Source of the DNA: Streptomyces sp. Mut1
GTDB taxonomy: Bacteria; Actinomycetota; Actinomycetes; Streptomycetales; Streptomycetaceae
DNA length: 64,000 bases
Direction of reading: 5' to 3'
NCBI RefSeq assembly: GCF_030719295.1
Contig: NZ_CP120997.1
Location: forward strand, 62,001-126,000
The notes below the pieces were generated by a model, which was not told the origin of the DNA, ran no database searches, and saw nothing but the letters and a program-made list of their open reading frames with translations. This document shows, piece by piece, positions 50,311-57,765 of this stretch (position 1 is the stretch's first letter; each line of letters opens with the position of its first letter). The position numbers and the translations under genes were made by a program.

Positions 50311-51168
50311 ATGAGCGCCACCACATCCCGGCCCGCCCGCCGCTTCCGGGCAGGCGGCGCGGTCCGCTACGTCCTGCTGTCGCTCGGAGCCGTAGCCTTC
50401 CTGTTCCCCTTCTACTACATGATCGTCGGCTCGCTGCGCGGGACGACGGTCGGCGACCTGTCCGCGGCCGTCCCGTCCGGCCTGACCGGCGACAACTACG
50501 CGGCGGTCAACAGCGCGATCTCGCTGGGCCGGTCCCTGCTCAACTCGGGGATCATGACCATCGGCGTGCTGATCTGCACGCTCGTCTTCGGGGTGCTCGC
50601 CGGATACGCGCTGGCGCAGCTGCGCTTCCGCGGCAAGGGGGCCGTCTTCGCGGCCCTGCTCCTCGTCCAGATGATCCCGTTCCAGCTGCTGACCCTGCCG
50701 CTGTACGTCCTCGTCGTCCGCGACTACGGGCTCGGCGACAACTACCTCGGCATGATCCTTCCCTTCGCGATCAACTCGACGGCGGTGTTCCTCTTCCGCC
50801 AGTTCTTCGCCCAGATGCCGCAGTCGCTGTTCGAGGCGGCCCGGATCGACGGCGCGAGCGAGCTGCGCATCCTGTGGAGGATCGCGTTGCCGATGGCCAG
50901 ACCCGCCGTGCTGACCGCGCTGCTGCTGACGTTCATCGGTCCGTGGAACGAGTTCCTGTGGCCGTTCCTGGTCACCAAGAACGCGGACATGCAGCCGCTG
51001 GCCGTCTCCCTCGCGAGCTTCCTCTCCAATCTTCAGGGCACGGTGGCCAACCCGGCCGGTGCCCTGCTGGCCGGCGCCTGTGTGCTGGCCTTCCCCGCGG
51101 TGGTCCTGTTCCTCCTGTTCCAGCGCCACTTCACCTCTACCGACATCGACTCCGGAGTAAAGGGCTGA
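50311..51168 (+). CDS. ABC sugar transporter permease (MalG-like)
   Basis: The 285-aa protein has six membrane segments ('YVLLSLGAVAFLFPFYYMIVGSL', 'IMTIGVLICTLVFGVLAGYAL', and others) and the EAA motif 'SLFEAARIDGASELRILWRIALPMARPAV', which docks on the ATPase. With its partner permease it makes the translocation channel. It follows that gene after 1 bp and precedes the GH130 gene by 5 bp. Confidence 0.92.
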   Translation: MSATTSRPARRFRAGGAVRYVLLSLGAVAFLFPFYYMIVGSLRGTTVGDLSAAVPSGLTGDNYAAVNSAISLGRSLLNSGIMTIGVLICTLVFGVLAGYALAQLRFRGKGAVFAALLLVQMIPFQLLTLPLYVLVVRDYGLGDNYLGMILPFAINSTAVFLFRQFFAQMPQSLFEAARIDGASELRILWRIALPMARPAVLTALLLTFIGPWNEFLWPFLVTKNADMQPLAVSLASFLSNLQGTVANPAGALLAGACVLAFPAVVLFLLFQRHFTSTDIDSGVKG

Positions 51169-51173
51169 ACGCC

Positions 51174-52253
51174 ATGAGCAACACCACTACCGCCACCCGC
51201 ATCCCCTACCGCATGGTGCGCAAGGGTGTGGTCATGTCCCCGCTGGCCGGTGAGGCGAACGAGGTCGAGGGTGTGCTGAACCCCGCCTCCGGCCGCACCC
51301 CGGACGGGAAGCTGCACCTGCTGCCGCGCCTGGTAGCCGAGGGCAACGTCTCCCGCGTCGGCCTCGCCGAGGTCGCCTTCGACGAGGCGGGCGTGCCCAG
51401 CGGTGTCGAGCGGCGCGGCACCGTCCTCGCCCCCGACGAGGGCTGGGAGCGCGGCAAGAACAACGCCGGGGTCGAGGACCCCCGCGTCACCTGGGTCCCC
51501 TCGCTCGGCAAGCACGTGATGAGCTACGTCGCCTACGGCCCGCTCGGCCCGAAGCCGGCGCTGGCCGTCTCGGAGAACCTCACCGACTGGACACGGCTCG
51601 GCCCGGTCCAGTTCGCGTACCAGCCGGATCTGGACACCGACCTCAACCTCTTCCCGAACAAGGACGTCGTCCACTTCCCCGAGCCGGTCCCGGGCCCGGA
51701 CGGCGGGATGGCGTACGCGATGCTGCACCGTCCGATGTGGGACCTGGGCTGGTTCCGGCCGGGTGAGGGTGTGCACCTGCCCGCCGGTGTCACCGACGAG
51801 CGGCCCGGCATCTGGATCAGCTACGTGCCCGTCGCCGAGGTGGAGGCGGACATCAGCGCCCTGACCCGCCCGCGCGACCACCGTCTGCTGGCGCTCTCGG
51901 AGTTCCCCTGGGAGTCCCTGAAGATCGGCGGCGGCCCCGCCCCGATCCGGGTGCCCGAGGGCTGGCTGCTGATCCACCACGGTGTGTCCGGCTCCATCGA
52001 GGACCCGTGGGCGCAGAACCAGGGCGTGTCGTACGCGGCCGGCGCGATGATCCTCGACCCGGCCGACCCCTCGCGGGTGATCGCCCGTTCGGACCGGCCG
52101 CTGATGGCGCCGGAGACCGAGGAGGAGGTCTCGGGCACCGTGCCGAACGTCGTGTTCCCGACGGCCATCGAGGAGGTCGACGGCCTGCTGTACGTGTTCT
52201 ACGGGATGGCCGACGCGCACATCGGCGTCGCCCTCCTGGAGCGCACGGCGTGA
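51174..52253 (+). CDS. GH130 family beta-mannoside phosphorylase-like protein
   Basis: The 359-aa enzyme has the GH130 five-bladed propeller pattern: 'RKGVVMSPLAGEANEVEGVLNPA', 'NNAGVEDPRVTWVPSLGKHVMSYVAYG' with the catalytic Asp, and 'NKDVVHFPEP' plus 'GGGPAPIRVPEGWLLIHHGV' for phosphate and sugar binding. GH130 proteins phosphorolyse beta-mannosides such as mannosyl-glucose or mannobiose, giving mannose-1-phosphate; some members are hydrolases. Its operon partner phosphomannomutase (55091) would use the phosphorylated sugar. The stop overlaps the GTG of the next gene. Confidence 0.85.
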   Translation: MSNTTTATRIPYRMVRKGVVMSPLAGEANEVEGVLNPASGRTPDGKLHLLPRLVAEGNVSRVGLAEVAFDEAGVPSGVERRGTVLAPDEGWERGKNNAGVEDPRVTWVPSLGKHVMSYVAYGPLGPKPALAVSENLTDWTRLGPVQFAYQPDLDTDLNLFPNKDVVHFPEPVPGPDGGMAYAMLHRPMWDLGWFRPGEGVHLPAGVTDERPGIWISYVPVAEVEADISALTRPRDHRLLALSEFPWESLKIGGGPAPIRVPEGWLLIHHGVSGSIEDPWAQNQGVSYAAGAMILDPADPSRVIARSDRPLMAPETEEEVSGTVPNVVFPTAIEEVDGLLYVFYGMADAHIGVALLERTA

Positions 52254-53491
52254 CCGGCGGCGCCCTGGGTGTCGGCCTGGTCGGCTGCGGCGGGTTCGCC
52301 GGGTTCGTCCTGGACGCCGTGGCCGGTCTGCCCGGTCTGCGTCTGGCGGCCGTCGCCGACCCGTCGCCGGCGCGTGCCCGGCGGCTCGGGGCGCGGCACG
52401 GCGTCCCGGCGCTCGGCTCGCTCGGCGAGCTGCTGGAGCGGGACGACGTGGCGGCCGTGCTGATCGCCACGCCGCCGGCCACCCATGCCGAGCTGGCCAC
52501 CGCCGCGCTGCGGGCCGGGCGCCATGTCTTCTGCGAGAAGCCGCTCGCCACCACGACCGAGGACGCGTCGGCGGTCGCCCACGAGGCGCGGCTCGCCGGG
52601 CGGGCCCTGGTCGTGGACCATGTGCTGCGGTACAACCCGCTGCTGCGGGCCGTGGAGCGGCTGACCGGGCGGGGGCTGCTCGCGCGCCCTCGCCGGTTCC
52701 TCTTCGAGAACGACGCGTCGGACGAGGATCTGGGGCCCGGCCACTGGTTCTGGGACCAGGCGCACAGCGGCGGCATCTTCATCGAGCACGGCGTCCACTT
52801 CTTCGACGCCGCCCGCGCGCTGCTGGGGTCCGACCCGGTCGCCGTGCGGGCCACGGCCGTCGGCCGCCCCGGCGGCCCGGTCGATCTGGTGAGTGCCGAT
52901 GTGGTGCACCCCGGAGGTGTGCTCGCCTCGCATCTGCACTCCTTCACCCATGCCCATCGCGCGGAGCGCCAGCTCATGCGCCTGGACCACGGGTTCGCCG
53001 AGACCCGGATCAGCGGCTGGATTCCCGTCCACGCGGAGATCACGGCGTGGGCCGACGAGGACGATGCCCGCGCCTGGGAGGAACTCCCAGGACTCCAGGA
53101 CGAGTTGCTGGCCGTCGCGGGGTTCCGGCCGCACGGCGGCGAACGGATCGCCGTCCGCGTCGAGCGGAACGCCGGCTCCGCCGCGCCGGCCCGGGGCCGG
53201 GGCGAGGAGCGCTCGGTTCCGCACCGTGTGCGTGCCGTCCTCGACCTCGGCGGCGAGGCCCGCAAGCCGTACGTGTACGCGCAGAGCGTGCGCGCGGCCA
53301 TGGCGGACCTGGTCCGGGCGGCCCGTGACGGCACGCGTCCGGTGGCCGACGCGGTCAGCGGGTTCGCCGCGGTGGCGGTCGCCGAGGCGGCCACCGTAGC
53401 GGCCGCGACCGGCGCCGAACAGAGCGTCCTCGCCCCGGGACCGGCCCTGGCCGCGGCCGGCCGCGTCCCGTCCGAAGGAGTGCCGGCATGA
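52250..53491 (+). CDS. Gfo/Idh/MocA-family oxidoreductase
   Basis: The 413-aa protein begins with an NAD(P)-binding Rossmann motif 'GVGLVGCGGFAGFVLDAVAG' and has the family signature 'HVFCEKPLATTTEDA' with the catalytic Lys and 'SGGIFIEHGVHFFDAAR' with a His in the second domain. These enzymes oxidise or reduce sugars and inositols at a carbonyl. The operon suggests a sugar substrate derived from the imported oligosaccharide. Its GTG start overlaps the GH130 stop and its own stop overlaps the GH13 start, so all three are coupled. It has a long C-terminal tail with Ala-rich sequence. Confidence 0.85.
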   Translation: MTGGALGVGLVGCGGFAGFVLDAVAGLPGLRLAAVADPSPARARRLGARHGVPALGSLGELLERDDVAAVLIATPPATHAELATAALRAGRHVFCEKPLATTTEDASAVAHEARLAGRALVVDHVLRYNPLLRAVERLTGRGLLARPRRFLFENDASDEDLGPGHWFWDQAHSGGIFIEHGVHFFDAARALLGSDPVAVRATAVGRPGGPVDLVSADVVHPGGVLASHLHSFTHAHRAERQLMRLDHGFAETRISGWIPVHAEITAWADEDDARAWEELPGLQDELLAVAGFRPHGGERIAVRVERNAGSAAPARGRGEERSVPHRVRAVLDLGGEARKPYVYAQSVRAAMADLVRAARDGTRPVADAVSGFAAVAVAEAATVAAATGAEQSVLAPGPALAAAGRVPSEGVPA

Positions 53492-55110
53492 GCTGGTGGC
53501 AGGACATGGTCTGCTACGAGGTCCACCCGCGGGCCTTCGCCGACGCGGACGGGGACGGAACCGGCGATCTGGCGGGACTGACCGCGCGCCTGGAGCACAT
53601 CAGCGAGCTGGGCGCGGACGCCGTGTGGTGCACACCCTTCTACCCGTCCCCGCTGGCCGACGGCGGCTACGACATCTCCGACCACACGGGGGTGGCCGCG
53701 GATCTCGGGACCGACGCCGATGCCGGGCGGCTGACCGCCCGCGCCCATGAGCTGGGCCTCAAGCTGATCGTCGATCTCGTCCCGAACCACACCTCCGACC
53801 GTCACCCGTGGTTCCTCGACGCGCTCGCGGCGGGCCCCGGGGCGGCCGAGCGGGAGAGGTACCTGTTCCGCGCCGGCCGTGGCGCCGCGGGTGAACTCCC
53901 GCCCAACGACTGGCGGTCGGCCTTCGGCGGACCGGCCTGGACGCGGGTCGCGGACGGTGAGTGGTACTGCCATCTCCACGCGCCCGAGCAGCCCGACCTG
54001 AACTGGCGCGACCCCGAGGTGCGCGACGCCTTCACCGAAGTCCTGCGCCACTGGCTCGACCGGGGCGTGGACGGCTTCCGGGTGGATGTGGCGCACGCCC
54101 TGTTCAAGGCGGAGGGGCTGCCGGACGCGGGCCCCGGGCAGCACACCGACCCCCTGCGCAACCACCTGATGCCGTACTACGACCAGGAGGAGCTGCACCC
54201 GCTCTACCGGGAGTGGCGGGCGCTGCTCGACACCCATCCGGCGCCGGCCGGGGCCGTCGCCCCGCGCGACCGGGTGATGGTCGCGGAGTCCGCCGTCTTC
54301 GACCCGGCGCGGCTGGCCCGCTACATCCGCCCCGACGAGATGCACCAGGCGTTCAACTTCGCTTTCCTGGAGGCGGCCTGGGACGCCGCGGAGCTGCGCC
54401 GCGTCATCGACGGCTCGTTCGCCGTGCCGGGCGCCGCCGTCACCTGGCTGCTCTCCAGCCATGACGCGGTGCGCCCCGTCACCCGCTACGGCTCCACGGC
54501 CCGCGCCCGTGCGGCCGCGCTGCTGATGCTGGCGCTGCCCGGGTCCGCGTACCTCTACCAGGGAGAGGAGCTGGGCCTCCCCCAGGCCGCGGTCCCCGTC
54601 GACCGCGTCCGCGACCCGCTGTGGGAACGCTCGGGCCACACGGAGGCCGGCCGCGACGGGGCGCGTGTGCCTATGCCGTGGTCCGGTGAGCACCCGCCGT
54701 ACGGCTTCACCTCGGCGGCGCCCGAGGACACCTGGCTGCCGCAGCCCGCCGGCTGGGCCGGGCTCACCGTCGCCGCGCAGGACCGGGACCCCGGTTCCAC
54801 GCTCTCCCTCTACCGGGCGGCGCTGCGGCTGCGGCGTGCCCATCCGGCGCCGGACCCGGCGGCCCCGCCGGTCTGGCTCTCGGCCCCGGACGCACCCGTC
54901 ATCGCTTTCCGGCGCGGTGAGCTGATGTGTGTCGTCAATGCGGGCTCCGAGCCCGTACGTCCCACCGCGCTCGGTGTGTCCGGCCGTCCGCTGCTCAGCA
55001 GTGGTCCGCTCGACGGCGACGCGCTGCCGCCCGACACCGCCGCGTGGTTCCTTGCCGCGCCCCCTTCCCGTCCCGCCCGAGGAGACACCGATGACAACGC
55101 CCGTGACTGA
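53488..55110 (+). CDS. GH13 alpha-glucosidase / oligo-1,6-glucosidase-type enzyme
   Basis: The 540-aa protein has the amylase-family regions: I 'LIVDLVPNHTSD', II 'GFRVDVAHA' with the nucleophile Asp, III 'RVMVAESAVFD' with the acid/base Glu, and IV 'WLLSSHDAVRPV' with His-Asp. The N-terminal 'WWQDMVCYEVHPRAFADADGDGTGDLAGL' is the typical start of cytoplasmic alpha-glucosidases acting on short maltose-like or trehalose-like oligosaccharides. No signal peptide is present, so it works on imported sugar. Its coupling to the oxidoreductase gene sets the start; the last 20 bp overlap the next gene. Confidence 0.88.
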   Translation: MSWWQDMVCYEVHPRAFADADGDGTGDLAGLTARLEHISELGADAVWCTPFYPSPLADGGYDISDHTGVAADLGTDADAGRLTARAHELGLKLIVDLVPNHTSDRHPWFLDALAAGPGAAERERYLFRAGRGAAGELPPNDWRSAFGGPAWTRVADGEWYCHLHAPEQPDLNWRDPEVRDAFTEVLRHWLDRGVDGFRVDVAHALFKAEGLPDAGPGQHTDPLRNHLMPYYDQEELHPLYREWRALLDTHPAPAGAVAPRDRVMVAESAVFDPARLARYIRPDEMHQAFNFAFLEAAWDAAELRRVIDGSFAVPGAAVTWLLSSHDAVRPVTRYGSTARARAAALLMLALPGSAYLYQGEELGLPQAAVPVDRVRDPLWERSGHTEAGRDGARVPMPWSGEHPPYGFTSAAPEDTWLPQPAGWAGLTVAAQDRDPGSTLSLYRAALRLRRAHPAPDPAAPPVWLSAPDAPVIAFRRGELMCVVNAGSEPVRPTALGVSGRPLLSSGPLDGDALPPDTAAWFLAAPPSRPARGDTDDNARD

Positions 55111-56497
55111 CCCGCCGCCCCGCACCGACCTGTCCGGACTCGTCAAGGCGTACGACGTGCGCGGCGTGGTGCCCGACCAGTGGGACGAGACGACGGCGGA
55201 ACTGTTCGGTGCCGCTTTCGTCCGGGTCACGCGGGCGGACGCGATCGTGACGGGCCACGACATGCGGCCCTCGTCCCCGGGTCTCGCTCACGCCTTCGCC
55301 CGTGGCGCCACCGCGCAGGGCGCCGACGTCACCCGGATCGGCCTCTGCTCGACGGACCAGCTGTACTACGCCTCGGGCTCGCTCGCACTGCCCGGCGCGA
55401 TGTTCACCGCCTCGCACAACCCCGCCCGCTACAACGGCATCAAGCTGTGCCGGGCCGGCGCGGAGCCGGTGGGCCAGGACACCGGTCTCGCCGAGATCCG
55501 CGCCCTGGTCGAACGGTGGTCGGACCATGGGGCGCCGGCCCCGGCCGGCCGCGCGGGTGCCGTCACCGAGCAGGACACCCTGACGGGCTACGCCGCGTAT
55601 CTGCACTCCCTGGTGGACCTGTCGTCCGTCCGGCCGCTGAAGGTCGTGGTCGACGCGGGCAACGGCATGGGCGGACACACCGTGCCCACGGTCCTCGCCG
55701 GGCTGCCGCTGACGGTCGTACCGATGTACTTCGAGCTCGACGGTACGTTCCCGAACCACGAGGCGAACCCGCTGGAGCCCGCCAACATCGTGGACCTCCA
55801 GGCCCGGGTGCGCGCCGAGGGCGCCGATCTCGGGCTCGCCTTCGACGGGGACGCCGACCGCTGCTTCGTCGTGGACGAGAACGGCGACCCGGTCTCGCCG
55901 TCCGCCGTCACGGCCCTGGTCGCCTCGCGCGAACTGGACCGGCACCCGGGCGCGACCGTCATCCACAACCTCATCACCTCGCGCGCGGTCCCCGAGGTGA
56001 TCCGTGAGGCGGGCGGCACCCCGGTCCGTACCCGCGTCGGCCACTCCTTCATCAAGGCCGAGATGGCCCGGACCGGTGCCGTGTTCGGCGGCGAGCACTC
56101 GGCGCACTACTACTTCCGCGACTTCTGGAACGCGGACACCGGCATGCTGGCCGCCCTCCACGTCCTCGCCGCCCTCGGCACGCAGGGCGGCCCGCTGTCC
56201 GCGCTGACCAGCCGCTTCGAGCGTTACGCCGCCTCCGGCGAGATCAACTCCACCGTCACCGACCAGGCCACCCGCACCGCCGCCGTACGCGCGGTGTGGG
56301 AGTGCCGCCCGGACACGGTGGCCGACGACCTGGACGGCCTCACCGTCAGCGGCCCGGACTGGTGGTTCAACCTCCGCCCGTCCAACACGGAACCGCTGCT
56401 GCGGCTGAACGTGGAGGCGCGCACCGATTCCCTCATGCGCGCGGTCAGGGACGAGGTCCTGGTGACGGTCCGCGGCACGGCCGACGGGCGGGGCTGA
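55091..56497 (+). CDS. manB: Phosphomannomutase/phosphoglucomutase
   Basis: The 468-aa enzyme has the alpha-D-phosphohexomutase signatures: phosphoserine loop 'MFTASHNPARYNGIK', metal loop 'LAFDGDADRCFVVDENG', sugar-recognition loop 'GGEHSAHYYFRDFWNADTG' and C-terminal phosphate loop 'RPSNTEPLLRLNVEA'. It interconverts mannose-1-phosphate and mannose-6-phosphate, which fits GH130 phosphorolysis in the same operon. The ATG overlaps the 3' end of the GH13 gene by 20 bp. It is the last gene of the LacI-controlled operon. Confidence 0.9.
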   Translation: MTTPVTDPPPRTDLSGLVKAYDVRGVVPDQWDETTAELFGAAFVRVTRADAIVTGHDMRPSSPGLAHAFARGATAQGADVTRIGLCSTDQLYYASGSLALPGAMFTASHNPARYNGIKLCRAGAEPVGQDTGLAEIRALVERWSDHGAPAPAGRAGAVTEQDTLTGYAAYLHSLVDLSSVRPLKVVVDAGNGMGGHTVPTVLAGLPLTVVPMYFELDGTFPNHEANPLEPANIVDLQARVRAEGADLGLAFDGDADRCFVVDENGDPVSPSAVTALVASRELDRHPGATVIHNLITSRAVPEVIREAGGTPVRTRVGHSFIKAEMARTGAVFGGEHSAHYYFRDFWNADTGMLAALHVLAALGTQGGPLSALTSRFERYAASGEINSTVTDQATRTAAVRAVWECRPDTVADDLDGLTVSGPDWWFNLRPSNTEPLLRLNVEARTDSLMRAVRDEVLVTVRGTADGRG

Positions 56498-56560
56498 CGC
56501 CCGTCGGCCACGGGCCGCCGTGGCCGGTCCGGTCAGTGTCACCCGGCACAATGCGGCCCC

Positions 56561-56743
56561 ATGAGCCTCCACTTCGAAGTCGTCTTCAACCGCTTCCTTC
56601 GTGGCGACACTCCGGGCCCGGTCCTCAAGGCCGGCCTCGGCGGCTGCTTCCGCGAGGAGTACGGGACGGGGCCGACGTTCCTCACCTTCCAGGACGGCAC
56701 CTACGGACCGTACGAACCCGCAGCGGACGGCCTGCGCCGATGA
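56561..56743 (+). CDS. Small hypothetical protein, possibly truncated
   Basis: This 60-aa reading starts 'MSLHFEVVFNRFLRGDTPG' and ends 'PYEPAADGLRR'. The opening resembles longer uncharacterised streptomycete proteins, so it may be a shortened remnant. The stop overlaps the first codon of the broken ADP-ribosylglycohydrolase stretch (ATGA). No domain is recognised, and I see no strong ribosome-binding site. Confidence 0.3.
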   Translation: MSLHFEVVFNRFLRGDTPGPVLKAGLGGCFREEYGTGPTFLTFQDGTYGPYEPAADGLRR

Positions 56744-57028
56744 AGCGCGTACAGCGGGAGATGGGCGGAGGCGGCGGCTGGGACCCCGGCGAGGCCACCG
56801 ACGACACGCAGATGGCCGTCCTGGTCGCGGACTCGCGTGGCCGTCGACCTCGGCGGTGACACGGACACGGTGGCCGCGGTGACCGGAGGACTCGCCGGGG
56901 CGTACTACGGGCTCGACGCGATCCCCGACCGGTGGACCCGACTGCTGCACGTGCCGTTGCCGGGGTTCGGCGGGCGGGTGCTGCGTGCGGCGGATCTGGC
57001 CGGCCTGGCGCACCGTCTGTGCGGCTGA
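56740..57028 (+). pseudogene. ADP-ribosylglycohydrolase (DraG family) remnant
   Basis: Two DraG-family pieces are joined in different frames. 56740-56859 encodes 'GEATDDTQMAVLVADS', the family's metal-binding GE-TDDT motif, and 56837-57028 encodes 'VDLGGDTDTVAAVTGGLAGAYYGLDAIPDRW', the second GGDTDT metal motif with the C-terminus. In an intact gene these motifs are some 150-200 residues apart, so most of the middle is deleted and the reading frame is shifted. The gene is broken beyond function. Intact relatives remove ADP-ribose from proteins or nucleotides. Confidence 0.75.
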
Positions 57029-57104
57029 ACGGGCCGGCGCGCGAAGCGGTGGCCCGCACGCCGTTCTCCGTGTGACAGGCCACCGGGTACGCGGAGCGGG
57101 CCCG

Positions 57105-57620
57105 CTACTGCGTGGCGTCGGTCAGGTCGACGGTGAGCACGTCGTCGTCCCGGGTCGGGTGCTCGATCGTGATCGAACCCGTCGCACCCACGTAGCCGCG
57201 GGTGCCGCCGGTGATCGCGAACTCGTGGGTCCACCGGGGGGAGCCGGTCGGCAGCTCGGTCACGGCGGGGAGCGGACGCTGGAAGGCGGTGGCCGCGGTG
57301 ATCATGCCGTCGTCCAGGCTCAGGACCAGTGTCGCCATGACGTAGGAGCCGTCCGTGCCCACGGTGACGGGCAGGCAGTGCGCGTTCTCGGTGCCCACGC
57401 CGCGGCCCTCCTCGTCCGACAGGTCGTAGCGGACGAAGTACGGGACGCCGGCCGTGAGCACGTCCGGGATGTTCGCGCCCGTGCGCTTGCCCTTCAGGGT
57501 GATCCGGCGGTCGGCCCGGCGCGCCGCGTGGGCCGTCCCGCCGGCCCCGGCCACCAGTCCCCCGGCCATGGTCACCGCCGAGGTCAGCTGCAGAATGCTC
57601 CTGCGGTCCATGTTCGTCAT
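57105..57620 (-). CDS. Tat-exported allene-oxide-cyclase-like barrel protein
   Basis: The 171-aa precursor has a twin-arginine-like signal 'MDRRSILQLTSAVTMAGGLVAGAGGTAHA'-type start (Arg-Arg followed by a hydrophobic stretch and an Ala-x-Ala cleavage site). The mature part, 'GVPYFVRYDLSDEEGRGVGTENAHCLPVTV', 'LDDGMITAATAF' and 'ITGGTRGYVGATGSITIEHPT', resembles the allene oxide cyclase/dirigent beta-barrel. It would act outside the cell; the ligand or reaction is unknown. The start is set at the first Met before Arg-Arg; the next ATG (MDRR) three codons on is also possible. Confidence 0.55.
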   Translation of the reverse strand: MTNMDRRSILQLTSAVTMAGGLVAGAGGTAHAARRADRRITLKGKRTGANIPDVLTAGVPYFVRYDLSDEEGRGVGTENAHCLPVTVGTDGSYVMATLVLSLDDGMITAATAFQRPLPAVTELPTGSPRWTHEFAITGGTRGYVGATGSITIEHPTRDDDVLTVDLTDATQ

Positions 57621-57765
57621 CGCCTGCTTCACACCCTTGCTCGTCGTGTGCGTGGGTGCGCTCGCACCCCACGGGTAACGGGCCCGCGCGGCGGAACGGT
57701 TCGCCTCACGCCCGCGATTCACTGGAACGCACGAACGCGGGGGCTCCACCGGTCGGCCCGTCCGG

